Source: DASRHK01 sp035650495 (lineage in GTDB: Bacteria; Pseudomonadota; Gammaproteobacteria; Nevskiales; Nevskiaceae). Taken from it: a stretch of DNA of 64,000 nt. Shown piece after piece: positions 25,204 through 34,273 of the stretch. Below the pieces are notes generated by a model. The model did no database searches and was not told the DNA's origin. It saw only the letters and a program-made list of their open reading frames with translations. The stretch spans positions 1-64,000 of the forward strand of contig DASRHK010000075.1 in assembly GCA_035650495.1 (NCBI GenBank). The letters run 5' to 3'. How positions within the stretch are numbered: position 1 is the stretch's first letter; each line of letters starts with the position of its first letter. Made by a program: the position numbers and the translations under genes.

Positions 25204-26793
25204 CTATACGGCGGCGGCCTGGGGGGGTGGGTCGACCGGTATGGGTTGTTGATGGCCCGCGATCAGGCTTTCCAGGGTGCCGATGTCAGCCGGCTTGATC
25301 AGGTACTCGTCGAAGCCGGCTTCGCGCGCGCGCAGCCGATCGCGCTCATGGCCGTAGCCGGTGAGCGCCAGCACCAGCGGCCGATGACTGCGCTGGGCGG
25401 CCCGGATCCGGCGCGCGACTTCCCAGCCGTTCATGCCCGGCAGCCCGATGTCGAGGATGATCGCTTCGGGCTGGAACGATTCGACGACTGCGAGCGCGGT
25501 CTGGCCGTTGCCCGCCGTGCGCACTTCATGGCCGGATTCGCGCAGCAGCATGGCGAGACTGAGCATCGCATCGGCGTTGTCGTCGACGATCAGCACGCGC
25601 GTCGGCGTGCGCGGACGCACGACTTCGGCGGCTTGCTTCGGCTGGTCCGACGGGATCGCCGTCGCGCGCGGCAGGCGGATGGTGAATTCCGAGCCGCGGC
25701 CGGTGCCCTCGCTGTCGGCTTCGACGCTGCCGTCGTGCAGCTCGACGATGCTGCGCACGAGCGTGAGCCCGACGCCGAGCCCGCCGCGCGCGCGATCGAG
25801 CGACGTGTCGACCTGCATGAACAGGTCGAAGATGCGCGACAGCATGTCCGGCGCGATGCCGATGCCGTCGTCGCGCACGCGGATCGCGACGTCCTCTCCG
25901 GCGACCTCGGCGGCGAGCCAGATGTGTCCGCGCGCCGGCGTGTACTTCGCCGCGTTGTTGAGCAGGTTCGACAGCACCTGCACGATGCGCGTCGGATCGC
26001 AGTCGAGATAGACCGGCTGCTCCGGCACCGACACCGCGAGCCGATGCTGGCTCTCGTCGATCAGCGGCTGGCTCTGCTCCACGGCGCGATTGATCAGCGT
26101 CGCGAGCGTGACGCGCTGCTTGGCGAGCTGGATCTTGCCGCGGGTGACGCGCGAGATGTCGAGCAGATCGTCGACCAGGCGCGTCAGGTTGCCGACCTGG
26201 CGATTGAGGATCTCCGCGATGCGCTCGAGGCGCTCCTCGTCAGGCGTGGTGACGCCGAGGATGTCGGCGGCGCTGCGGATCGGCGCGAGCGGATTGCGCA
26301 GCTCGTGCGCGAGCATCGCGAGGAACTCGTCCTTGCGCCGGTCGCTCTCCTGCAGGTCGGCGAGCAGCGCGCGCGACTGGTACTGGCGCGCGCGTGCGCG
26401 CAACGCGGTGCGCCCGGCGGCGATGCAGGTCGACATGCGCACCGGCCGCTCGAGCAGGATCACGTTGCCGAGCGTCTCCATCGCGCGCAGCGCGACCGGC
26501 GAGTCCGGTCCGCCGCGCGTGAGCACGATGAACGGAAGGTCGGACCACGGCGGCTGGCGCGTGACGATCGCGTGCAGGCGATTCGGCGCGTCGCTGACCA
26601 GCGCTTCTTCGGTGATCAGGACGGCGCCTGCGCCGGCTTCGATCTCGTCGCACAGCGCTTCGACGTTGTGACAGATCTGCGCGCTCATGCGCCCGCGCGC
26701 GAGCACGGACAGCGTGTTCGCCGCGTCGCGACCCGTCGGCGCGAGCACCAGCAGGCGCAACGAGTCCGGATGGGTGGGACCGGCTGCGCTCAT
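25204..26793 (-). CDS. Hybrid histidine kinase with N-terminal pseudo-receiver
   Basis: A 529-residue protein. Residues about 12-130 look like a receiver fold (LRLLVLAPTGRDA ... GAVLITEEAL ... LPFIVLTRGG ... VILLERPV), but the phospho-acceptor Asp and conserved Lys positions are Thr/Glu and Arg, so it is a pseudo-receiver. HisKA follows with His163 (LAHELRNPLAP), then HATPase (about 265-375) and a true C-terminal receiver (about 398-515) with Asp448 and Lys500. The start overlaps the KaiC-like gene stop by four bases. This architecture recalls clock-associated kinases, suggesting it reads out the KaiC-like ATPase. Confidence 0.88.
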   Translation of the reverse strand: MSAAGPTHPDSLRLLVLAPTGRDAANTLSVLARGRMSAQICHNVEALCDEIEAGAGAVLITEEALVSDAPNRLHAIVTRQPPWSDLPFIVLTRGGPDSPVALRAMETLGNVILLERPVRMSTCIAAGRTALRARARQYQSRALLADLQESDRRKDEFLAMLAHELRNPLAPIRSAADILGVTTPDEERLERIAEILNRQVGNLTRLVDDLLDISRVTRGKIQLAKQRVTLATLINRAVEQSQPLIDESQHRLAVSVPEQPVYLDCDPTRIVQVLSNLLNNAAKYTPARGHIWLAAEVAGEDVAIRVRDDGIGIAPDMLSRIFDLFMQVDTSLDRARGGLGVGLTLVRSIVELHDGSVEADSEGTGRGSEFTIRLPRATAIPSDQPKQAAEVVRPRTPTRVLIVDDNADAMLSLAMLLRESGHEVRTAGNGQTALAVVESFQPEAIILDIGLPGMNGWEVARRIRAAQRSHRPLVLALTGYGHERDRLRAREAGFDEYLIKPADIGTLESLIAGHQQPIPVDPPPQAAAV

Positions 26794-28289
26794 GCAGTCT
26801 TGCGCTCCGCCAGCAATGGAGCGCCGTCGCCGAGGTAGCGCGGCACGCCGGTGAGCACGCCTTCGAACTGCGACAGCGGCTCGCCGATGTGGATGCCGTT
26901 CGGGCCGAAGCTGTACTCGCGGATGGTGCGCTCGTGCGTGCCGCCGCGCTTCTTCATGACCGAGATCGCCTGGCGCACGCGGCCGCCGGCCTCGAAGTAG
27001 CGCAGCATGATCACCGCGTCGGCGAGGTAGCTCGCGTCGATCTGCGCCTGCATCGCCTGACCGATCAGGCCTTGCTGCGCCACCACCATCAGCGAGGTGA
27101 CGCCGCGCTGGCTGAGATAGAGCAGGAGCTCGTGCAGCTGCAGGGTGAGGAAGCGCACTTCGGGAATCGCGTTGAGATAGCCGGTGAGCGAGTCGATCAC
27201 GATCATCTGCGCGTGACGGTCCTCGACCTCGCGGCGCACGCGATCGACGAACTCGCCGGCGGAGAGCGCGCCGGGATCGACCTGCTCCACGGCGAGCGTT
27301 CCCTTTTCCATGTATTGCTCGAGCTTCATGCCGATGCCGCGCGCTCGCGAGAGCATCGTGCGCGGGCTTTCGTCGAACATGAACATCGCGACGCGCTTGC
27401 CCTGCCTCGCGGTCTGCTCGGCGAACTGCATCGCGAACGTCGACTTGCCGGAGCCGGCCGGCCCGACGAGCAGGTTGCTGGTGCCGCGATCCACGCCGCC
27501 GCCCATCAGCGTGTCGAGCTCCGCGAGCCCGCTCGGCACCGGCTCGGTCGGGAACGAGCCGCTGTGCTCGGACGCGACCAGGCGCGGATAGACCTCGAGC
27601 CCGCCTTTGCGGATGCGGAAATCGTGGAAGCCGGGCCGGAACGAGCGGCCGCGCAGCTTGAGGACCTGCAGACGCCGATGCATGACGCCGTAGTCGGGCG
27701 ATTTGCGCTCCAGCGACAGCACGCCATGCGCGAGGCTCTGCAGCTGCAGGTCCGACACGTCCGAGGTGCGATCATCGAGCAGCAGCACGGTGCAGGCGCG
27801 TCCGACGAAGAACTGCTTCAGCCCGAGGATCTGCCGGCGATAGCGCAGCGAGTTCTGCGCGAGCAGGCGCATCTCCGAAAGGGAGTCGAAGACGACGCGT
27901 CCCGGCTTGACCCGCTCGATCTCCTCGAGCACTGCGCGCGTGGTGTCGACCAGCTCGACTTCGGACGTGTGGAACATCGTGTTCTCGGCGTCCGGATGCA
28001 GCACTTCGTCGCTGCGGTTGAGCTCGATCACCGAGATCCCGTCCAGGGACCAGCCGTGGGAGGTCGCCACCGCGAGCAGCTCCTCGCGGGTTTCCGACAG
28101 CGACACGTAGACGCCTTGCTCGCCGTGCCGGCGTCCCTCGAGCAGGAACTGCAGGCCGAGCGTCGTCTTACCCGCTCCGGGATCGCCTTCGATCAGATAA
28201 AGCCGACCGCCGGGCAGGCCGCCGTAAAGGATGTCGTCCAGCCCGGTGATGCCGCTGCTGACCAGCTCGTTGCGTACAGCCTCTTGCAT
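26790..28289 (-). CDS. KaiC-like double-domain ATPase
   Basis: A 499-residue protein with two RecA-type KaiC domains. Walker A motifs are GDPGAGKT (35-42) and GPAGSGKS (276-283); Walker B-like strands are RVVFDSLSE and MIVIDSLTG. The catalytic Glu pair after each Walker A is SET in the first domain (residues 65-67) and DES in the second (306-308), not the EE of cyanobacterial KaiC. At the position matching KaiC Ser431-Thr432 it has Ser420-Tyr421. It heads a five-gene minus-strand run and overlaps the start of the pseudo-receiver kinase. No kaiA or kaiB is present here. Likely a nucleotide-switched signalling ATPase rather than a proven clock. Confidence 0.92.
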   Translation of the reverse strand: MQEAVRNELVSSGITGLDDILYGGLPGGRLYLIEGDPGAGKTTLGLQFLLEGRRHGEQGVYVSLSETREELLAVATSHGWSLDGISVIELNRSDEVLHPDAENTMFHTSEVELVDTTRAVLEEIERVKPGRVVFDSLSEMRLLAQNSLRYRRQILGLKQFFVGRACTVLLLDDRTSDVSDLQLQSLAHGVLSLERKSPDYGVMHRRLQVLKLRGRSFRPGFHDFRIRKGGLEVYPRLVASEHSGSFPTEPVPSGLAELDTLMGGGVDRGTSNLLVGPAGSGKSTFAMQFAEQTARQGKRVAMFMFDESPRTMLSRARGIGMKLEQYMEKGTLAVEQVDPGALSAGEFVDRVRREVEDRHAQMIVIDSLTGYLNAIPEVRFLTLQLHELLLYLSQRGVTSLMVVAQQGLIGQAMQAQIDASYLADAVIMLRYFEAGGRVRQAISVMKKRGGTHERTIREYSFGPNGIHIGEPLSQFEGVLTGVPRYLGDGAPLLAERKTA

Positions 28290-28381
28290 GGGTTTCCCCC
28301 TCTTTTTTGCTTAGTCAGGTGGCAGCGCAACAAAGTTTCCTGGTTCCGGCACCCCGCCGGGAAAACCGCGGTCGGACTTTC

Positions 28382-29233
28382 ATGGGCATGCGCAAAGTGA
28401 TTTTCGTCGGCGCCGGCCTGGTCCTCGCGGCCTGCGCGACCAAGCTCGTGTACCAGCGGCTCGACTGGCTGATCAACTGGCGCCTGCACGACTACGTGAC
28501 GCTCGACGACGCCCAGAACGCGCGCTTCAAGACGACCTTCGCGGACCTGTGGGCCTGGCATCGCTCGCACGAGCTGCCGCGCTACTCGGCCGACCTGCGT
28601 GAGATGGCCGACAAGCTCGACAGCCGCGTCACCGTGACGCCGCAGCAGGTCGCTGCTTACGGGCAGCGCTTCCAGCTGCATTGGCAGGAGCTCATGTCGA
28701 GGACGATCGACTCCCTGTGCGATCTGGTGCGCACGCTCGACGAGCGCGAGGTCAAGGAGATTCTCGAAGGCATCGACGAGAAGACCGCCGACTTCGCCAA
28801 GGAGTACGTCGCGCCGCCCGAGGACGAGCTGCGCAAGAAGAGCGAGAAGCGCACGCGCAAATGGATCACGCGCTGGACCGGCCCGCTCAACGACGCGCAG
28901 GACCGGCTGGTCGACGACTGGGCGCGCAAGCGGCGCGCGATCGGCAAGACCTGGCTCGATCAGCGCAAGACCTGGCGCGATCAGTTCGCCGCGGCGCTCG
29001 CGGCGCGCAAGAGCTCACCCGGCTGCAACGCGTTCCGGCCCCTGTTCGCGACGCCGATGGATCAGGTCAGCGACGCCGGCGCGGACGACATCGCCTACAA
29101 CCAGGATCAATGGAATCGCCTGATCGCCGACGTGCTCGCAGCGGCCGACGATCGCCAGCTCAAGCGCGCATCGAGCGAGCTGCGCGAGATGGCGCAGCAG
29201 CTCGACGAGCTTGCCGCGATGGCGGCGAAGTGA
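28382..29233 (+). CDS. DUF6279-like lipoprotein
   Basis: A 283-residue lipoprotein. The signal ends LVLAACATK, and the next segment (LVYQRLDWLINWRLHDYVTLDDAQ) is the hallmark of the DUF6279 family of proteobacterial lipoproteins. The rest is almost wholly helical and highly charged. Function is unknown. Divergent from the KaiC-like gene across a 92-base gap that must hold both promoters. An alternative ATG lies at 28388; neither has a strong Shine-Dalgarno. Confidence 0.75.
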   Translation: MGMRKVIFVGAGLVLAACATKLVYQRLDWLINWRLHDYVTLDDAQNARFKTTFADLWAWHRSHELPRYSADLREMADKLDSRVTVTPQQVAAYGQRFQLHWQELMSRTIDSLCDLVRTLDEREVKEILEGIDEKTADFAKEYVAPPEDELRKKSEKRTRKWITRWTGPLNDAQDRLVDDWARKRRAIGKTWLDQRKTWRDQFAAALAARKSSPGCNAFRPLFATPMDQVSDAGADDIAYNQDQWNRLIADVLAAADDRQLKRASSELREMAQQLDELAAMAAK

Positions 29234-29641
29234 CTAGGCGGCGTGGGGGAGCGGTGAATGTCCGCGATGGTGGGCGGCCCAGCGCGCGGCGGCGACCAGC
29301 GAATCGGGCGTCCAGAGCTTCTTCTGCAGGACGCCCTGCACGCCGGCAGCCTGCGCGGCGGCGACTTCCGGCGACTCCGGGAGGGCAGACGTGGAAATGA
29401 CCACCGGCAGATCCTGGAATTCGCGGATCTGGCGCGCCGCCGTGAGCCAGGCCAAGCCGCCGGCCACCGGCATGTTGAGATCGAGGATGACGACGTCGGG
29501 CTTGAACACCTGCAGGCTGGCAAACGCGTCCGAGGCGCTGGTGGCCGATTTCACCAGGAAGCCGGCGTCGCCAAAGGCGACTTCATAGGCGGCGATCACC
29601 ATCGGGTCGTCGTCGACGATCAGCACTTTCAGGTCATCCAT
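29234..29641 (-). CDS. Single-domain response regulator
   Basis: A 135-residue stand-alone receiver domain. The acidic pocket is VDDDP (10-14), the phospho-acceptor is Asp54 in VVILDLNMP, Ser/Thr switch residues lie in VVISTSAL, and the lysine is in GVLQKKLW. With no output domain it probably acts by phosphotransfer or direct protein contact. Candidate partners are the two kinases at 19-27 kb. It converges with the DUF6279-like gene, with stops adjacent, and lies 18 bases downstream of the TonB-like lipoprotein gene on its own strand. Confidence 0.9.
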   Translation of the reverse strand: MDDLKVLIVDDDPMVIAAYEVAFGDAGFLVKSATSASDAFASLQVFKPDVVILDLNMPVAGGLAWLTAARQIREFQDLPVVISTSALPESPEVAAAQAAGVQGVLQKKLWTPDSLVAAARWAAHHRGHSPLPHAA

Positions 29642-29659
29642 GGCGAAACGTCCTCTTCG

Positions 29660-30052
29660 TCAGCGCAGCGACGCGATGGGACCGGCGTCGAGGCGGTAAT
29701 AATCGATCTGGCTGCAGTTGCGGACCGGATAGTTCATCGCCGCATAGCGCGAATGCGACAGCGCTGCGATCGAAGCGTGCTCGAAGACGCCTTCGGGGCT
29801 CGAGGCGACGACGCGCACGTCGATCACTTCGCCGTTCGCCGCGACGTGGTACGTCATCGCGACCCAGCCTTGCTGCGCGACTGCCTCGCGCGGAAATTGC
29901 GGCCGGTAATGCCGCGTTTCTTCGAGCGAGGCGCAGGGATTCGCGGCCCCCAGGGCCAGCGGCGCGTGCGTCGGGGCCGGCGGCGCCGTCGCGCAGCCTG
30001 CAGAGAGCAGCGCCGCCGCGAAGACTGCGATCCCAGCCGCTCTATGTGCCAT
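29660..30052 (-). CDS. Lipoprotein with TonB C-terminal-like domain
   Basis: A 130-residue protein with a lipoprotein signal (LLSAGCATAPP), a Pro/Ala linker and a small C-terminal domain resembling a TonB C-terminus: YRPQFPREAVAQQGWVAMTYHVAANGEVIDVRVV. Such domains usually contact the plug of TonB-dependent receptors or occur as stand-alone envelope proteins. No ExbB/ExbD partner is near. It precedes the single-domain receiver gene by 18 bases on the same strand. Confidence 0.75.
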   Translation of the reverse strand: MAHRAAGIAVFAAALLSAGCATAPPAPTHAPLALGAANPCASLEETRHYRPQFPREAVAQQGWVAMTYHVAANGEVIDVRVVASSPEGVFEHASIAALSHSRYAAMNYPVRNCSQIDYYRLDAGPIASLR

Positions 30053-30269
30053 GACGCTTCCCCTTTCGTCGTCCCCGATCCTTTTCTATCGAGGTTTCCG
30101 AAGGCGTCCGCGACGGCCAGTAGGATTTATCTACGGCTGCAACGAGGCGTCGGCAATTTCCTACGGAGCGCCCGGATTGATCATCTGATCGGACGAATTG
30201 GCGTCACCGCGGTCAAGGTAGGGTAGCGACAGTTCCGAGAGTCGCTTCTCAAAATTGCAGAGGCCGTTG

Positions 30270-31640
30270 ATGTCCACCGTTCCCGAAACCCTCCCGCTGC
30301 GCGAGACACCGACCGTCCCCGGCCTGCCGCTCCTCGGCAACGTGCTCGACATGGCCAAGGACCCGGCGAGGTTCTTCGTCGACTGCTATCGCAAGTACGG
30401 GCCGGTGTTCAACGTCAAGCTGCTCGGCCAGAAGTACAAGGTGATCGCCGGCGTCGAAGCGGCGAACTTCATGGGGACCAAGGAAGGCAAGGATTGCCTG
30501 CGCTCGCGCGAGTTCTGGGAAGGGCTGGTCAACGAGTACGGCGCGACGCGCATCCTCACCAGCGAGGACGGCGAGGTGCACAAGCAGCTGCGCGACGTCA
30601 TGCGCCGCGGCTATTCGCGAGAGTCGATCAAGGGCCGCTACAACGAGCTCGTCGCGATCACCGATTCGTCGATCGCGCGCGACTGGAAGGTCGGCACGCT
30701 GGTGCCGGTCGTGCAGGCGTGCCAGTACATGGTCGTCGAGCAGCTCGGCCTCATTCTCACCGGCGCCGCGCCGCTCGAGTACGTGAAGGACATCCGCACG
30801 ACGATCCTCTACATCCTGAACGTGCTGGTCACGCGCCAGCGCCCGAAATTCCTCCTGATGCGCCCCGAGTACAAGAAGTCGAAGGCGCGCGTGATCGAGC
30901 TCGGCGAGAAGATGATCAAGGAGTGGTACGCCAAGTCCAAAGGCAAGAAGAAGGACGAAGAGAAGAACCTGATCGACGACATCATGGAAGCGCACGAGCG
31001 CGATCCGATCCTGATGCCCGACAGCGATCTCATCGTCACCATCACCGGGCCGTACGTCGCCGGCCTCGATACGGTCGCCAACACGACGTCGGCGATCGTC
31101 TACACGGTGCTGAAGTACCCCGAGGTGAAAGCGCGCGTGTTGAAGGAAGTCGACGAGCTGTTCGCCGCGGGTCCGCTCACCGAGGAAGCGCTGCTGAAGC
31201 GCATCCCCGCGTTGAACGGCGCGATCATGGAGACGATGCGCATGTATCCGATCGCGGTCGCGCAGATGCGCTGCGCGAACAAGGATTTCGTCTTCGAGGG
31301 CCACCAGATCAAGGAAGGCGAGATGCTCTACGTCGGCACCAGCGTCCCGCACTTCATGGACGAGTTCTATCCGAACGCGGACAAGTTCGACATCGATCGC
31401 TACGAGAAGCCGCGCGCCGAGCATCTCAAGCCCGGCGTGTATTCACCGTACGGCCGCGGGCCGCACACCTGTCTCGGCAAGTCGCTCGCGGAAGTGCAGA
31501 TCGCGCTGTCGATGGCGCGGCTGTTCTACAAGCTCGATCTCGAGCTCGACCCGCCCGACTACGTGCTGAAGACCAAGACCGCGCCGACGCCGGGGCCGGC
31601 GATGGACTTCAAGGTGCGGGTGAAGGGCTTGAGGCACTAA
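30270..31640 (+). CDS. Cytochrome P450
   Basis: A 456-residue heme monooxygenase. The I-helix oxygen-binding motif is VAGLDT, the K-helix ExxR is ETMR, and the heme ligand is Cys401 in PYGRGPHTCLG. The usual FxxGxRxCxG is altered: Tyr replaces Phe and His replaces Arg, both seen in some bacterial families. The N-terminus TPTVPGLPLLGNVLDM is the Pro-rich hinge; no membrane anchor precedes it, so the enzyme is soluble. Redox partners are not encoded nearby and the substrate is unknown. ATG 30270 is preferred over an in-frame TTG 15 bases upstream. Confidence 0.92.
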   Translation: MSTVPETLPLRETPTVPGLPLLGNVLDMAKDPARFFVDCYRKYGPVFNVKLLGQKYKVIAGVEAANFMGTKEGKDCLRSREFWEGLVNEYGATRILTSEDGEVHKQLRDVMRRGYSRESIKGRYNELVAITDSSIARDWKVGTLVPVVQACQYMVVEQLGLILTGAAPLEYVKDIRTTILYILNVLVTRQRPKFLLMRPEYKKSKARVIELGEKMIKEWYAKSKGKKKDEEKNLIDDIMEAHERDPILMPDSDLIVTITGPYVAGLDTVANTTSAIVYTVLKYPEVKARVLKEVDELFAAGPLTEEALLKRIPALNGAIMETMRMYPIAVAQMRCANKDFVFEGHQIKEGEMLYVGTSVPHFMDEFYPNADKFDIDRYEKPRAEHLKPGVYSPYGRGPHTCLGKSLAEVQIALSMARLFYKLDLELDPPDYVLKTKTAPTPGPAMDFKVRVKGLRH

Positions 31641-32008
31641 GCCGTCTCGACCGCCGTCAGCACCGCTTCAACGACCACACGCGGCTCCGCGCTGTCCTTG
31701 CGCATGACGTAGATCGCGTCGGCGTCGCGCGCGGCGCTCTGCTGCACGCGCTCGGCGGACGTCAGCACGACCACGGGCACCTGCTTGCGCTTGGACCCGC
31801 GCAGCTCGCGCAGCCAGCCGAGCCCGTCGAGCTTCGGCATCTTGAGATCGAGCAGCACCACGTGCGGCAGGAAGGTGTCGAACGCCGAGAGACCTTCGTC
31901 GCCATCGGCGGCTTCTGCGATCTCGAAGCCGACGGCGCGGAAATGATCGCGATAGATCCGACGGATGATCGGATCGTCGTCGATGATGAGGAGCTTGGTG
32001 CGGTCCAT
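31637..32008 (-). CDS. Single-domain response regulator
   Basis: A 123-residue stand-alone receiver. IIDDDP forms the acidic pocket, Asp54 in VVLLDLKMP is the phospho-acceptor, VVLTSAE carries the switch residue and MRKDS the lysine. It has no DNA-binding output. Its stop overlaps the convergent P450 end by four bases. It is distinct in sequence from the receiver at 29,234, so the two are not a recent duplication. Confidence 0.88.
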   Translation of the reverse strand: MDRTKLLIIDDDPIIRRIYRDHFRAVGFEIAEAADGDEGLSAFDTFLPHVVLLDLKMPKLDGLGWLRELRGSKRKQVPVVVLTSAERVQQSAARDADAIYVMRKDSAEPRVVVEAVLTAVETA

Positions 32009-32061
32009 GCGCTCTTGTAATCCGGCAAGAGCCCGGGAGGCGGCCGGGGAGGGGTTCTTCT

Positions 32062-34215
32062 CTAGGCCTTGACGGTCACGACGGCCGCCAGCAGCTTCGC
32101 CCGATCCGCGCACGGCCCCACGAGGATCTCGACCTCGCCGGCCTCGAGCACCGGCTTCAGGCTCTGATCGAGGAATCGCAGCTCTTCGACGTCGAGCGAC
32201 AGGCGAACTTCGCCGCGCGCGCCGGGATCGAGCGTGATCTTCGCGAAGCCTTTCAGCTCGAGCAGCGGACGCGTCACGCTCGCGACCTTGTCGCGCACGA
32301 ACAGGAACACGGTTTCCTCCGCGCGCGCCTTGCCTTCGTTGATCACGTCGACGCGCGCTTCGATACGATCGCCCTTGCCGGCGCGCTCCGGCGAGACGCG
32401 CAAATTCCCATACGAGAAGCGGCCGTAGCTGAGCCCGTGCCCGAACGGGTAGAGCGGCTCGTTCGGCACATCGAGATACTTGCTGGTGAAGTAATCCTTC
32501 GGATCGTTCGGCCGCCCGCTCGGGCGCATGCCGAAGAAGATCGGGATCTGTCCCGTCGCGCGCGGCCAGGTGATCGGCGTGCGACCGCTCGGCGACGCGC
32601 GGCCGGTGAGTACGTCGGCGATCGCATGGCCGGCTTCGCTGCCGACGAACCACGCGGCGATCAGCGCGTCGGCCGATTCGGCGAGCCATGGCACGACCAG
32701 CGGCCGGCCGGAGAACAGGATCGCGATCACCTTGGTGCCGCTCTTCTGCGCGCGCGCGAGCACGGCTTCGGCGAGGTCGCGCTGACGTCCCGGCAATTCC
32801 GGATACGCGCGGCTCGCGGCTTCGCCGCTCATCGGCGCCGCTTCGCCGAGGCAGAGGATCACCGCGTCGGCGCCGTCGATCAGCCTGGCCGCGGCGTCGA
32901 TGTTCTCGCCGCGCTTGCGCTCGCCTTTGATCGACGTGCCGGCGGCGTAAGCGATCTCTGCATCCGGATACGCCGCGCGCAATCCGGCGAGCACGCTCAC
33001 GTGCTCCTTCGGGTTCTGGGCCGCGCCCCACGGACCGGCCATCTCGCCCGCGGCGTCGGCAAGCGGTCCGAGCACGCAAAGCTTCTTGAGCGACGCTGGC
33101 AGCGGCAGCGCGTCGTTGCGGTTCTCGAGCAACGTCACTGCGCGCGCGCCGACCTCGCGTGCGAACGTGCGACGCGCGGTCACGGCCTCCGGGGATTCCG
33201 CATTCGACCCGCGCAAGTACGGATCGGCGAACAGCCCGAGCTTCTCCTTGAGCTTCAGCACGCGACGCACGCACGCGTCGATCTCGCCGATGGTGACGAG
33301 ACCGCGCTCCAGCGCGATCGGCAAGCCGTTGCGATAGGCGTCGGACATCATGTCGATGTCGACGCCGGCCTTCAGCGAAAGCACCGCGGCTTCGACGAGA
33401 TCCGCCGCGACGCCATGCTTGATCAGCTCCTTGATCGCCGTGTAATCGGAGACGATCACGCCGTCGAAACCGAGCTCGCCGCGCAGGTAATCGCGCAACA
33501 GGGCGACGTGCGCGGTCATCGGAATGCCGGCGAGGTCGGTGAACGCCGGCATGATCGTCGCGACGCCCGCGCGCACCGCGGCTTCGAATGCCGGCAGATG
33601 TATTTCGCGCAGCGCGCGCTCGGAGATGTCGACGGGCGCGTACTCGCGACCGGCGTTGACCGGTCCGTACGCGCAGAAATGCTTCGCGCATCCCGCGAGC
33701 GAATCGGCGGCGGAGAGATCGTCGCCCTGGAATCCGCGCACTTTCGCGCGCGCCACTTGGGTGCCGAGCCAAGGGTCTTCACCGAAACCCTCCGCGGTGC
33801 GGCCCCAGCGCGGATCGCGCGAGACGTCGAGCATCGGCGCGAAGGTCATCGCAAGTCCGTCGGCCGCCGCTTCCCGCGCGGCTTCGCGCGCGGTGCGCTC
33901 CCAAATCGCCGCGTCGAAGATTCCGGCTTCGGCGATCGGGATCGGGAACTGCGTGCGATGGCCGTGGATGACGTCGAGGCCGATCAGCAGCGGGATCTTC
34001 ATCCGCGATCGCAGCGCGAGATCCTGCATCTCGCGCGTGGCGGCCGCGCCGACCATGTTGAGGAGATTGCCGATCGCACCGGAGGAGATCTCCGCGGTCG
34101 AATAGCCGGCGATCACCGGCCCGGTGACGGCGTAGGTCGACGCGGTCATGGTGAGCTGGCCGAGTTTCTCGGCGAGCGTCATTTCGCCGATCAGGCGATC
34201 GATGTCGACGGACAT
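32062..34215 (-). CDS. GH3 beta-glucosidase
   Basis: A 717-residue GH3 enzyme in the BglX mould: N-terminal TIM barrel with GLDVIHGHRTQFPIPIA, AEGFGEDPWL, KHFCAYG and nucleophile Asp257 in GFDGVIVSDYTA, then the alpha/beta sandwich domain and a C-terminal fibronectin-III-like domain. There is no signal peptide, unlike periplasmic BglX, so it is likely cytosolic and acts on imported oligosaccharides. It is divergent from the GH144-like/GH15 pair across a 58-base gap, suggesting joint regulation. The PF10091 neighbour makes beta-1,2-linked glucan (sophorose-type) a reasonable substrate guess. Confidence 0.92.
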   Translation of the reverse strand: MSVDIDRLIGEMTLAEKLGQLTMTASTYAVTGPVIAGYSTAEISSGAIGNLLNMVGAAATREMQDLALRSRMKIPLLIGLDVIHGHRTQFPIPIAEAGIFDAAIWERTAREAAREAAADGLAMTFAPMLDVSRDPRWGRTAEGFGEDPWLGTQVARAKVRGFQGDDLSAADSLAGCAKHFCAYGPVNAGREYAPVDISERALREIHLPAFEAAVRAGVATIMPAFTDLAGIPMTAHVALLRDYLRGELGFDGVIVSDYTAIKELIKHGVAADLVEAAVLSLKAGVDIDMMSDAYRNGLPIALERGLVTIGEIDACVRRVLKLKEKLGLFADPYLRGSNAESPEAVTARRTFAREVGARAVTLLENRNDALPLPASLKKLCVLGPLADAAGEMAGPWGAAQNPKEHVSVLAGLRAAYPDAEIAYAAGTSIKGERKRGENIDAAARLIDGADAVILCLGEAAPMSGEAASRAYPELPGRQRDLAEAVLARAQKSGTKVIAILFSGRPLVVPWLAESADALIAAWFVGSEAGHAIADVLTGRASPSGRTPITWPRATGQIPIFFGMRPSGRPNDPKDYFTSKYLDVPNEPLYPFGHGLSYGRFSYGNLRVSPERAGKGDRIEARVDVINEGKARAEETVFLFVRDKVASVTRPLLELKGFAKITLDPGARGEVRLSLDVEELRFLDQSLKPVLEAGEVEILVGPCADRAKLLAAVVTVKA

Positions 34216-34273
34216 TGTTCTTGGTCGCTTCCGCAGGTCGGCCTTCCGGCCGACGCGTTATAGGATGACACGC

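Noticed and set aside
26889..28400. Plus-strand open frame of 503 residues
   Set aside because: Antisense to the KaiC-like gene, which has clear double Walker motifs; the antisense product shows no domain.
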